Assembly: GCA_012932295.1 (NCBI GenBank)
Contig: JAAONU010000013.1
Span: forward strand, 3,456,603-3,520,602
DNA from: Cyclina sinensis
Taxonomy: Eukaryota > Mollusca > Bivalvia > Venerida > Veneridae
Direction: 5' to 3'
DNA length: 64,000 nucleotides
Below the pieces are notes generated by a model, which worked only from the letters and a program-made list of their open reading frames with translations, searched no databases and was not told where the DNA came from. The position numbers and the translations under genes were made by a program. Shown piece after piece: positions 37,601 to 49,170 of this stretch. Positions within the stretch are counted from its first letter, which is position 1, and every line of letters starts with the position of its first letter.

Positions 37601-39072
37601 CATTCGTTATTGTTATTAGTGAGAAGCTACATTACTATTTCTGTTAAAGAAATCAGTCTTCAAACTTTCCGTTTGTTTGTAAATCTGAAGGGTTTCTTTT
37701 ATTGCAACCAAGTGGTGTGTAAGTAACACTGAGGGAATTGTTGTATTTGTCAAACTTTTGATTTCCATTATTCTTTTTCATCCATCTCATCTGTCCATGT
37801 TACAATAGTGTTTTACAAATTATCATTTTCAGCTTTTTATTCCCATATAATTGATGAATGTTCATGAACGTGGAAGAACCTTGTGTGTTTTTCTAGGAGA
37901 CATAAATACTCGATTCATTAAGCATATTCATTAAGTAGTCCGACAGAGAACCTGCATGATTGATTGAGACTTTTCCTAAATGTCACTTGATGGAAATATA
38001 TGTGCTATAATGGAAATGGTAGTGTTATGGAGGAGGGATGAGAAAGTGATTTTAATGCATATATGTATACATCTGATATTTCTCTGATAGCTGGGCCTAT
38101 AGAATGCTGTTAATATTTGTTCTTTTGTTAGAATAAATGTGGCAAGACAATTTCACATTTAACATGATTACAGCTTTGTCATATTATTGTGTTAAAAAAG
38201 CATAGGAAAACTCAGTTTAATTACATATATTCAGCCCTTTAACACATTCCTAGAAATGGCCAGTCATGCAGTTAACAAAATCTGGAATTAAATGAAATGT
38301 AATTTTACACAGGTTGCAGATACTTTGCTCACCTAAAATAGGGATGTCCATCTATATACGAGATTTGTTTATTCCAAGATTTTTACTGTATTGAGCTCCA
38401 TAGGGTGCCGGTATCCTTTTGAATTATATGTTATTTATTTAAAAAAATATCCTTGAAAAAATCATGTATTTCTGTCCATTTATTACTCTTGAAAGGTTCA
38501 ACCTGTCTGCCCATATTGTATATTGAAAATGCCTACTTGTTGGTATAATATGCAGGATTTCTTTGAGTACCCAATTAATTTGTTGTGGAGCAAATTCTTG
38601 AACTAATTTTCAATATACAGAAAGGGGTATAGATTTATCTGAAATTGAAGAATAAATCAAGATTTCCTATTACAGAGCTGAGAAGTAAAGATTAGCAAAA
38701 AGATTGTCAAGTAATTGAAAGGACAATTGGAAAAAAAAATCCATGGTTATAGATGATTAGTCATTGAGGAAAAATCTTTTAATCAGTCTGCACAAAGATT
38801 GATAAGTTTTTCAGTTTTGTTTACACGCACAAATTAAATACTTATTTTTAGTAACAGGATTGATCAGCATCTGTTTTTGTCTAGCAGAAGACATTTTTTA
38901 CCTTGTAACATTTTTATCTGATGACTTTGAAAGAAAAAAAGGAATGAATAATTCAGAAGATGTTGTCTCAGTGTCTTGTATTTTTGAGTGTTTGAGTTGT
39001 AGGGTGGGGCTTAACCAGAATTTTCTTCAGTTTTTATATAATTTCCAGCCTTGTAGAAAGTAGGTCTGTAAG
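34641..39072. other. Repeat-poor AT-rich DNA, no supported gene
   Basis: The only simple sequence is a short AT tract at 35803-35825. Minus-strand frames at 36217-36429 and 36538-36747 have mixed composition but no recognisable domain; I do not call them. An AATAAA at about 36932 followed by GT-rich sequence could be a plus-strand poly(A) signal without an identified gene. Confidence 0.4.
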
Positions 39073-39345
39073 GAGCTGATCAGTGGTCCAGTGGTAACTC
39101 CTGGACTGGTAACCTAGGGATCGCAAGATTGATTCCCTGCTTCTCCATTTACATTACTAATTGTCTTACGGATGAGTATTTAAACCGAGGTTGCATGTAT
39201 CACTGAGCATGCAAAGGATTCAGGGCTGTCTCTTGAATAGGATGCTTTCTGTATCTTGCACTATCCCCGTCAACAAAAAAAACAAATCTCTGCAAGGAGC
39301 GTTGGTCATATGGGCAATACCGATGATAAATAAACTCAAATAGAG
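39073..39345 (+). mobile_element. tRNA-derived SINE, tRNA-Thr-like head
   Basis: The first ~75 bases follow tRNA order: GGAGCTGATCAGTGGTCCAG (A-box region), an anticodon-arm-like 'cctggactggtaacctaggg' with GGT in the anticodon position, then GCAAGATTGATTCCC (B-box region). A non-tRNA body follows ('cggatgagtatttaaaccgagg') and an AT-rich tail 'gataaataaactcaaatag'. The anticodon stem and T-loop contain mismatches, so it is not a working tRNA gene. Confidence 0.5.
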
Positions 39346-40210
39346 AGAGAAGGTCTGTAGATGAAAATTGGCTTATATCATAATTCATACTAACTGTATG
39401 CAAGGTGGTGGCCAAACAGAAGGAAGTGACTGAGACACAAAAGCTGTGATTGTCATTTTGCTGTTGGTTTTGATACAGTCAGTTTTCTATTGAGATGTTG
39501 TTGTAATTACTACCTTTTGTTTGCTTAGTTGCAGCAGGCAAGAAGGAAGCAATGCAGACATTTGTTATTGTTCTTTGAACGAAAAAAACCTTTCACAAAT
39601 TATCTTGTTAAACTTGCAATTTGTCTGGAGGATTAAGCTGAATATATTGGCTGATTGTGCAGTATGTGAATAGAATTATGATGGAAGTTGTTACTAACTG
39701 CAACCAATATAGACAGATGGAGATATAGAAAGAGGTAGGTGTCTGTCTGGAAAACCGGCTCTGAAAACTTTTGTTCCCAGCACATTTGCTGTGTATCCAG
39801 AGGTGAATCGCCAAATTACCTATTCTATCAAACAACATTAAAACAGAAAAAAGTGCTTGCTTCATTTTGAGTATTATGGAGAAAATGTTTAAATGCTCAA
39901 ATCTCATAATTAATTCTCATGTTTGTCGTACTGAGTCGGTAGGGTATGTGAAATGAATTCAGGTTTCTCTGCTTAACATCGTTTCTCTATTTACAAGTCT
40001 TTAGATAAGTTTTGCTTGGGTACTTAATAGTAATGTGAAATTTACAATTTCAGTTTCTTAAAATGAACAGTGTAAAATGGATAAGAATGTTGCCTTATGA
40101 TACAGCTTAACATGTGCACAGTACATGGCATATTAACATTGTAGACTTAAATACCCTCCATTACTAGGTAAGTAAACAAATGAAGTTTGAATAAACTGGT
40201 ATGATAAATC
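39346..40210. other. Unassigned DNA downstream of the GPCR gene
   Basis: No supportable gene. The minus-strand frame 39608-39907 has no domain. Confidence 0.4.
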
Positions 40211-40216
40211 TTTATT
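40211..40216 (-). promoter_or_regulatory. Candidate poly(A) signal AATAAA of the GPCR gene
   Basis: TTTATT on the plus strand reads AATAAA on the minus strand, about 225 bp after the GPCR stop codon. That would give a short 3' UTR. No transcript evidence; other weaker AT-rich hexamers exist nearby. Confidence 0.45.
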
Positions 40217-40441
40217 TACAGATCAGCACTTTATAAAGCAAGCTTTTCATATCCTAGCATGTATTTTGTAAATAGGAAGGATGAAAAAATATCCCATTAA
40301 TCACATATACTCCATTTTTATACATTACATCATCCACTTTCTGCTTGTATCTATATAATTATGTATATATTGAATACATTTTACCTTTGCAGTTTCTGTA
40401 ATATAAATGAACTACTGTGTACATAGTTCCTTTTGCAACAA

Positions 40442-41596
40442 TTATAGCATTGTTACCTCGGTTTTCACTGTTGTATAATTTGAAACACCATTTTGATGTC
40501 CATTCACCTTCCCATATTGTTGGCTGCGACACATCCAGTGGACAACGAACAAGTTCTTAAATGTATCCCGAAACTGTTGACTCATAATACAGTAGAGAAT
40601 AAAGTTCACTGCAGAATTGAGCAAGACCAGGAGATCTAATACATCACCGAGGTTTGAGTATATTTCTTCAAAAAAATGGTCATTTAGACCACTAATCATT
40701 GCGAGGATGCCTTGAGGCATTTCAGTGATCACAAAAAACAGGACTACCGACACCAACATCCACGTGGTGCGGTTATGTTCATGGTTAACATCGTGGTCAG
40801 AAGAACGTGTTTGCTGAAGAAGACGAACGCGTCGCTTGCTGGCCTGATGCATTGTTAGTATAATCATTGTGCTGAGTAATGTTAATAGAATGCAAGGTGC
40901 AACTTTCATTATCACACCAAAAAACCAAAATATTAACACTTTGTAGAAATCGTGTTTTTCAGCAAACTCTGAGTTAACAATCCAGTAGCCAGTAATATTG
41001 TCTTCAGTAAAGTCAGATACTTTGATGACCCGGTAAAGGAAGTAGTATGGTATACAAACAATTATTGTTGCTATTGTAATAATGGTAATTGTAAGTATGG
41101 CTCTGTTAAGGCTACACAAACGATTCCCAATCACATGATGGCACACAAATATGTACCGAAACACAGCCAGCGACACTGTAAACCACATGGCCATATTATG
41201 GCATGTGATTATAAAACAGTTATGCACAAGAATAAAATACATCCACCCTTGTGAATGATTGGCATCCGATTTTGGTTCGGTTGCAATGTAGAAATAGGTT
41301 GCATAAACCAAGTATGTAAGCATTGTAAGAAAATCGGCAACTGCAAGGGCTGTCAGAATGCAGTTTGTTGGTGTTATCATGTGTCGTCTTGTTAACACAA
41401 TTACGTTGAGAATATTTGATAACACTCCAAAGATACAGACAATATTGCTTATATATCCATGAACTTTGCCATAACTTTTATGAAAATCTACCATAGGGTT
41501 GTCTGTACTTCCGAAAGGGAACTGTGTAGTTGTTGCCACGGTACTGTTTAAGAGCGCCATCATAGTAATGTTAGCTTCTAGTAGCATATCTGGCAT
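40442..41596 (-). CDS. Class A neuropeptide GPCR, DMSR / myosuppressin / sex-peptide-receptor type
   Basis: This is a seven-helix receptor of 384 residues in a single exon, expected in the plasma membrane and coupled to G proteins. Helices lie at about 47-69, 77-101, 119-150, 164-188, 218-250, 279-302 and 316-337. Family-like motifs are TRRHMITPTN (TM1-TM2), LAVAD with D88 (2.50), FRY at 146-148 in place of DRY, TEMPQG at 291-296 in TM6 without CWxP, and NSAVNFILY at 327-335 in place of NPxxY, then QQFRDTF as helix 8. Extracellular N9, N17, N113 and N200 are glycosylation sequons. C356 could be palmitoylated, and the tail ends TML, a class I PDZ-type ligand. I chose the first in-frame ATG (41594-41596), which has A at -3. 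The frame stays open upstream to a stop at 41699-41701 but has no earlier ATG, so a 5' UTR intron or upstream exon cannot be excluded. The stop codon TAA is at 40442-40444. The ligand is inferred to be an RFamide/myosuppressin- or MIP-like peptide; the exact subfamily is uncertain. Confidence 0.9.
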   Translation of the reverse strand: MPDMLLEANITMMALLNSTVATTTQFPFGSTDNPMVDFHKSYGKVHGYISNIVCIFGVLSNILNVIVLTRRHMITPTNCILTALAVADFLTMLTYLVYATYFYIATEPKSDANHSQGWMYFILVHNCFIITCHNMAMWFTVSLAVFRYIFVCHHVIGNRLCSLNRAILTITIITIATIIVCIPYYFLYRVIKVSDFTEDNITGYWIVNSEFAEKHDFYKVLIFWFFGVIMKVAPCILLTLLSTMIILTMHQASKRRVRLLQQTRSSDHDVNHEHNRTTWMLVSVVLFFVITEMPQGILAMISGLNDHFFEEIYSNLGDVLDLLVLLNSAVNFILYCIMSQQFRDTFKNLFVVHWMCRSQQYGKVNGHQNGVSNYTTVKTEVTML

Positions 41597-42196
41597 TGTC
41601 ACTGATATCTTCACTAAACTTTCAAAATGTTGGTTGTCTGTGGCAGATAATCTCACAGACAGGTGCAGTTCTTCTTTTTTTTCTTTATTAAAATCCTTTT
41701 ATTCACTTTAAACCTTTTTAATTATATAAATCTGAGTTAGATTATCTTGTTTTCAAAGAATCACTCATGAAGATTTACTTTATGTAGCATAAAACAATTC
41801 TCGAATATATAGAAATAATATTCCAATGGCACTTAAATCACAATCTTTCTGTTGAAATATCAATGCATAATTACTGCTTTTATTATTTTCCCCTTTAATT
41901 TCATTTAATCACACTATCCAATTTCCATTGAAGAAAACTTTCTAATCACATTCTGTTTGTTTCATGTTCTGGTATTGACGTAAATATTAAATGCCAACTG
42001 TAAGTCTTCAACAATCCATCTCCTTTGTTGACAGACTTTTTCACAAACGCATTATTTTTATTTACTTGGCTTTTGTTCTTGACCAGTTGTGATCCAGTGT
42101 GTTAAGTGGCATTGATTTCTAAGGCACTGTATAACTTATGAAATTGTAACAGCAGAAAACTTGTATCAGAGTAGATTGGGATTAAGTTGAGATACG
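41597..42196 (-). other. 5' flank of the GPCR gene
   Basis: Probably contains the 5' UTR or promoter. No clear TATA element, and no convincing splice acceptor: the minus strand just upstream is A-rich rather than pyrimidine-rich. A possible acceptor CTGCCACAG lies around 41638-41646 without a good pyrimidine tract. Confidence 0.35.
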
Positions 42197-42337
42197 CTAA
42201 ACTAATCAGTTTGTATCAAGTTGTTCTGCACTCATCAAATTCTATAGACTGATCAGATTAAATCAAGTTGTTCTAGACTGATCAAATTAAATCAAGTTGT
42301 TCTATATTTATCAGATTGAATCAAGTTGTTCTACACT
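42197..42337. repeat. ~29-bp short tandem repeat, 4 copies
   Basis: TCAAGTTGTTCT occurs at about 42216, 42263, 42292 and 42320, each followed by an 'a..ctgatca.att' phrase. The first interval is longer (47). Confidence 0.8.
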
Positions 42338-45064
42338 AACTTTATGTACACAGTGCAGCTCAAAATTGGGTAGCGTACAATTACATTAACTTTAAGTTCA
42401 ATACAATCTTAGCCAATAATCTTTGTTATAGGATGCATGTAAGCAGGTAAATATTTCACAAATGTCCTCTGGTACATCTGTCACCCAGTAATTGTTATTG
42501 TTTGTTGTTCTTGTTAGCAAGTGTTGAAATCCACATCTTCTTGAAAAATCTGTTGATCACTGGTGTAACCTATGGTAAACATCAACACACAATCACCATG
42601 GCTGAAAATAGAAAACAATTACAGATTGATCCAACATAACAGACTCATTATATAGGTATCACCTTATAATCTCAAACAAAAGTAAAGATAACACCTCAAA
42701 ATCATGTTTTCGGAAAAACTGTAGACAGTTGCGAGGTGTTTCATTTAGGGCTTTGTTACCTTTCCCACCTTAGGCAACCCGTTCAGTTCCTAGTTCAACA
42801 GGTTATGATTAAATGAGTTTTAAAACTTTCAGAAGCAAGAATAAATGTTTAATTGTTAGTTCAGAATGAGCTTAGACATACAGCTTATAGTGGTTGTAAT
42901 TGTTTAAGTTTGTGAACAATTAATGCTAACAGTCAGTTGTAAATATTGAATGCTTGACAGGTTCATTTTAAAAATTGAGTAAGGTGAGGGTTAATTTAGC
43001 AGAAAGTTCAGGAGATCAGTAACAATTTGTTGATTGTTTGATATAACTAAGAGCCTTCATTATGGCTCAAGGAAAGAAATCTCTTACAGAGGAATGCTTT
43101 AGGAGTAATGAAGGAAGCTCCGGACATCATTTGACCATAAATATGTCAGCGGGCAACACAAAAACCATGATATTGGCAAGTGGTTGGACAAGAGTCCACT
43201 GGTTTATGTGACAATGCCTCAAATTAGATTGCTACCGTTTGAGGGAAACTTGTAGACATCGTCTAATAAGAGATTGACAAAGAAAATAAGGACCATTTTC
43301 AGGCATTCTTGAAATGAATAAATGACATATTAGGTGCAAAATTTTGAGTGAATGATTGCTCTGCCCCTTGAAGGGTGCACTTGGAGTTTAAAATAGCTTT
43401 GTATGGAGGCTGAGTTTCGAATTACAAAAAAAATAGAACAAAGTTTGTGGGTTCAAAGATGTTGTTATTAAAACAGACTGACCTTGAACAAAGATTCTTA
43501 GAAATTAAGAAATCAGAGAAATTTAGAAAGCAGAAAAAAAGAAAAAATGGATTATTGACTCAAGTTGCAGTTATGTTATTTAAATAGGTTAAAATTAATT
43601 TTCGTTGTCAAATGAACATTACTGCAATTGATTGGAGATGCTTATAACAATGTTACACATCAGTTTGATTATTATACTTAAGGAAAGCACATTATGTACA
43701 AGCCAAATGATCTTGCTTATTTGGAACCTTTGAAAATAAAGAGAGGAAAACCAGGGACAGTTTTTTCTGCCTATAATTCATCTGGTTTAAAATTATAATT
43801 TAACAGGGCTTTTCATGATTTTCCAAATTGGTTAAATTAAATTCATTATCAAAATTCAGCATTTTACCAAAGATTTGTGCTTCAGTGTGAATGAGGCACC
43901 ACACTTTGTCCAGAGATACTCTCCTGTTGAAAACAATCAGAAAAGATGGCTCAAGTTTCCATAGCTCACTGCATTTTTAGCAGCTTTAAGAACATTTTGT
44001 ATCATTAATTTTGTGTTTGTAGAAGTAAAGTGATTGTTGACCTTTTAGTATGTTACAGTATAAGCTGCTAAAAAAAAAGATGTAGATCTAATGGTTTAAT
44101 TGGTAGAAAAGTTCTAATTAATGTAATAGCTACAAAAGATCTTCATTAGCTTGTGGCCATCACATTAGAGATAAGAATGACTTGAGATGTACACTTACAT
44201 GTCTTCTTGTGCAGGTTTGAAATGTCCCAGAAATACAGGGGGAAAGAAGAGACTCCTGTTAATCACCAGGACATAAATACATATGCAGTGTTGATTGTAG
44301 GATGAGAGTTGTCAGCTTTCTGAGTATGTTAGATATGATAGTTACACATTCACAAAATCAAGGAATCTTGTTCAGACTCCCTGGAGATGATTTTTCAATT
44401 ATTGTGTTGTACGTGGAATTATGAATAATGCATTTTTTCTTTTTTTTTTCTTCTAGATTGCATTAGACACTCAAAGAAAATATTCTACAGAATTAAGTGT
44501 CATTAAATATTGCCTTTAATATTGATTGATTGCAAGTATAGCTTTCTTTCTGAATTACAATTAGGAGTCAAAGAGAAAAAGTCAGAAGATGATATTTGAT
44601 ATATAGAAAGTAAGTCTATTCTCATATGAACTGTTCCCATTGGCAGTAGATTGTCTGTAAGGTAACATGTCAGTATGGTATGATGAATGGTTTTAACAAT
44701 GGCTTAATTGTTCCTCTCCCACATCCCGTGAAATTATATGCTCCTCATTTTTTCCCATAAAAAGTGACTTTTTCTTCTTTGGCTTTCCTTTTGTCCAAGT
44801 CAGACTTTGAAGTGTGTGTTGCAAATTCAATCAGATCAGATACATTATCTTTGAAGAAGACTTCCCCAAGAGGAGCATGGAAAATTGCCAGTTGAAAATC
44901 TAACAATATAATGCACAGTCGAAAAACAATTCTTAGAATTGACAACAGATTTGATTTTTTTGTGTGTTTGGAATTGCATTTTTCCTTGTATTGCTAGGTG
45001 CATTCATTGCAAAAGGTACTGACAACATTGAACATGTTCACAATGTACACCATTTTCATTTGGA
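42338..45064. other. AT-rich DNA without a supported gene
   Basis: No repeats of note. A minus-strand frame at 44745-44945 ends in a sequence resembling a peptide-processing site; it has no ATG and is listed only as a weak lead in the findings. Confidence 0.4.
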
Positions 45065-45350
45065 TTGTTACATAATGTTTGTTCCCAGTGATGCTTTCCA
45101 TTTCATTTGAGCTGTTATATAATGTTTGTTACAAGTGATGTTTTGAATTGTTACATAATGTTTGTTACAAGTGATGTTTTGAATTGTTACATAATGTTTG
45201 TTACCGGTAAGTGATGCTTTCCAATTTTGTTTTGACTGTTAAGTAATGTTTGTTACCAGTGGTGATTTCAATTTTGTTTTGACTGTTACATGATGTTTGT
45301 AACCTGTGATCCTTTCAGTTTCATTTTAACTGTTACATAATTATTATAAT
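45065..45350. repeat. Minisatellite with ~36- and ~50-bp spacings
   Basis: AATGTTTGTTA recurs at about 45073, 45121, 45158, 45193, 45245 and 45293 (last copy altered), each preceded by TGTTACATA and followed by 'caagtgatg' or 'ccagtgatgctttc'. Short and long forms alternate irregularly. Confidence 0.85.
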
Positions 45351-45497
45351 GCTTTTTAATAAGTTGCTTGACTTGTTTTGTAAATGTTCATCTTCACCAC
45401 AAATTATATGAGGTAAAATTGTTTATTCCATGCACATGTATATATAAAAGACATTGTAGTCTTTTTATACCTTGTTCAATTATAGAACTTAAGTATT

Positions 45498-45748
45498 ATT
45501 GTTCAAATCCTACAAGATAGTGTCAACCCCAAACTCACTACTGCAGATTGTTCAAATCCAACAAGATACTGTCAACCCCAAACGATCACTATTGCAGATT
45601 GTTCAAATCCTACAAGATAGTGTCAACCCCAAACTCACTATTGCAAATTGTTCAAATCCTACAAGATAGTGTCAACCCCAAACTCACTATTGCAAATTGT
45701 TCAAATCCTACAAGATAGTGTCAACCCAAAACTGACTCTACTGCAGAT
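45498..45748. repeat. ~50-bp minisatellite, 5 copies
   Basis: Units contain TTGTTCAAATCCTACAAGAT followed by AGTGTCAACCCCAAACTCAC and differ by only a few bases, which suggests recent expansion. Confidence 0.95.
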
Positions 45749-48700
45749 TTTAGCTTTCAAGATATATTATAAGTAATGGCAATTCAGCTACAATTTTCTA
45801 AATGCAGTTTAAATTATACAAAGGGAAAAAATAAAGCAAAAGCAGTTGCAGTCATTATGACCAAGAGTTTCTATTTTCAGAAAACAATTGACTGCCCACA
45901 TGATTTGTGCCGTTTCATGCAGTCAATAGTGCAGTAGAAACAGTCCCTGATAGGAATCCTGTCTTAAACTATTAGCTATAACAAATGCAGTCAGGTGCCA
46001 TTGATTTGCAATATTTGAAATATAAAGAGAAGTATTTCCTTTACGATTCAGTTGGACTGTCTTCAGGGAAATGCATGTTTGTAATCTTTCTGGCAAAAAA
46101 TAATTCGAGAACTAAAATGAGTTATCATAAAACTGTACTTTAAAATTTGTGAATTTTTTCTTTATTTTATTTTTAAAAACTTGGTTGAAAAAATGGCCTC
46201 CCGAATGACTGTAACAAATGAATAAAAACAACTTCAGTTTTGAGAAAAATATAAATGTGTGTAAATTCAGGAATAATGGTAGAATGAGATAAAGGTGAAA
46301 ATGTTTCTGCCCATACACTTGGACTTCACTACAGTTCCAACTTTTTGATATAAAGCAAAGCAAGCTTACTGAGCTTATTAAAACTACTATACTGTCTTGT
46401 TACTGAATGACTACTTGATTTATTATGCTAACTAAAGCCTCTGTTTCTCTATAATTCTATCATACCAACTTGTTGTTCTACAAGAGATTAACTGATAGAG
46501 GGTTAGTTTGCCAAGATATCACTGTCAGTGGTTACACATTTCTGGGTCAGAAAAGCAAGTCTTATGCCAGAATGTAAATATTATTCTTTGAATTCAATGA
46601 CAGTAGTTGAACAAACAATGTTTACATCGATTTGTCAGAAAACACATTTGTGTCAGTGTAAATGGCACTTATGTATTGCAAAGGAAACTGCATAAATTAT
46701 GATGAAATACATAACAGAAGAGTTAAAATCAGTATTTCAGCTTCAGTCCTTGACCTTGTGACTCAGAAAGTTATTGTGTCAAAATGAGCACTCCTTAGAA
46801 AAAGATTAGTTTGAAAGTTACATCAACTTTGATAGCTCAATGCATAAACCAATTGTTCAAAGTGAGTACAGGTTTCCGTTCTAGTTCTTATTGTAATGTA
46901 CAAAGGAATTTCTGTAGAATGCATATGTTAAGTGGTCAGTTACTTTAGTCTCAAGGGGACTGGACCTATGGGCACATGTTGAGAAAAGTAAGGTACCATG
47001 AAGTACCATTAATAGATCATAGAATTAATTATTTCAAGGAAGAAGTCATTGAGCTTCAGAGAGCAGGTGATGACCTTTTCAAAAACAGTGTCCTAGAGAG
47101 TGCTGAAGGCTCTCATTGAAAAAATGGTTCCTTAGGAAATGTTTGCATCAGATTGTCTGAACTCATAAAATATTTCCAGAGTGATGTTGCTAATGCTTGA
47201 TGGGTTAAGCTTTGTCAGAAGATTCAGCAGGTGTTGTTTGAGATCAACAGTGTGAGTGGGCCAACCAAAAGTTTCACAGGTTTTTGTTCAGATTCATTCT
47301 CACAAGGCTCACAACAACAATTCATATGAACAATGTTCATTGGACAAAGAGCTTTTCAAAGTCTGGACAATAATATTTAAACAAAACATTTGACACAGAA
47401 AAAATTATACTGACAAAAATTGATACTGACATTTTTGTCAAGCTGAATGGAGTTAAGGAATAGAAAACTGAACAAATCCTTTTATGTCAAAGATTTTTCA
47501 GATCTAACAATGTGTACATTAGACAGCCTTGTTGTATATGAATATTATGCCCCCAGGAGCCACACTGCTTAATTCCTTACAAGGGATCAATTATAGGAGA
47601 GATTTAATTATTGAGAAAGTATACCTAGGTTTTGTTCTTGTAATTGAATAAGAGAGAAACCCTTTGGGGTGTATGTTTCTATTATATATGTGCTAATTAG
47701 TGCAGCCATTGGTCATGGAGTTGGTCAAGTCAGTAACTCTCAAAAGTCTACTGAAGGCCTTTAGTTAATTTACACAGGATAATTAGGAGCTTGAAGGCCA
47801 GGTGTATCTCTCATGTATAAGAATCAAATAGAGAAGGGTCATCTCCTTTTAGCATCTGTTTTAAACAGTTTAGCACAATGAGAAGACATTCTTTCAGGGG
47901 TCCTAATGATCTAGATAACTGACGACTATTACTGTTTAATTTATTAAGCAGTTGGTCAAAAACTGAGTAAAATGCACACAGAAGTCATGCATTGAAGCTT
48001 GAGATTTTGCAAATGGCAAATTTGCCCAATGTTTTCTTGCACAGAACTCTAAAGAATGAGGGTGTGTAATCTTCTGTGCATCAAGCCTAGGCCTTTTCTT
48101 GACTTATAAATGGTACCAGAGTGAAATCTCAGAATTTTGTCACAAAGTTGACCCTCGACTTAATTGGCTGAAGTTTATTTATGGCTGGAAATACATGGTA
48201 ATGTTCTTAAATTTTGTTAACTTCTTGAAAATCTTATTTAAATTCAGAGGAACTGTTGTTGTTTTTTTGATTCATTGACAAAAGCTTGTACTCTTCCAAA
48301 TTTTCTTACCACAACATATGGGATCAAGTACACAATAACTGTGATCTGGCACAGGGGCTAGCTTAAAGACTTTGCCAACAATGAAGCAATTTTGTTCTGA
48401 TGCCATTGTTTATACTTTAAATTTCATACTGCATATATATATTTTTTTTCGGTGAAATCTGCACTAAAAAGTTAATAAACCTGTAGCAAAATCAAAATTA
48501 TAATTTTCAGAGCATGATTCCTCAGAATAAAAATCCATTTAGATATTTATGATATATTTTCTCGTTTATTCACACCTGACCAGGTAGTTAAGAGATATTA
48601 TTATCCTGGGGTATTATCAGATTAAGTAACAAGCAATTAATCTAAGACCTGTTTAGCTGAGAGCAGATTTGTCTGCCAAAATCATTTCTTATGTACCAGC

Positions 48701-48988
48701 TAGGCTAGATACAGTACAGATAAGATTCAGCAGAAGAGAAAGGAAACATGTTCAGAAGACGAAAAAGAGCTGGCAGATGAGAGATTGTTACTTGGGTTCT
48801 AAGCAATTTCTTCAAAAAGATGGCTTTCTGCTTTGTAACATTTTTAACTCCAAATTATCTATGCTAGAAGAGAACAATAATGTGAACTGAAATTCTTTCA
48901 AGACTTGTGAAAATAACGTAAAAATGTAAATTGTCAATATAGTGAAAATGGTTAATTCATTTGAAGAACTATCTTCCAGGAATGTAGT
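45749..48988. other. Repeat-poor AT-rich DNA, no supported gene
   Basis: Frames at 46112-46363 (minus) and 48669-48890 (plus) lack recognisable domains; the latter starts at TTG, not ATG. Confidence 0.45.
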
Positions 48989-49170
48989 ACAAAACCCCCT
49001 ATGGACAAAACCCCATACACTGTTTTTTATAGAGTGGACAAAACCCCTACACTGTTTTAACAGAGTGGACAAAATCCCCTACCCTGTTTTTACAGAGTGG
49101 ACTGTAGATGAGTGGTTTTGTCCACTCTATAAAAAACAGTGTAGGGGGTTTTGTCTGTAGGGGGTTTTGT
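48989..49170. repeat. Inverted repeat with tandem left arm
   Basis: The left side repeats a ~33-bp unit (GACAAAACCCC.TACACTG, then TAGAGTGGACAAAA) about three times. Segment 49004-49045 and segment 49114-49155 are reverse complements at 41 of 42 positions. A partial second copy of the right unit follows (49156-49172). A transcript through here would form a long hairpin with a ~68-nt loop. Confidence 0.9.

Noticed and set aside
41597..41656. A 20-residue N-terminal extension of the GPCR
   Set aside because: It begins with GTG, not a normal nuclear start codon; the first in-frame ATG is at 41594-41596 with A at -3.
41499..41711. Plus-strand frame overlapping the GPCR 5' end
   Set aside because: Antisense shadow of the receptor coding sequence.
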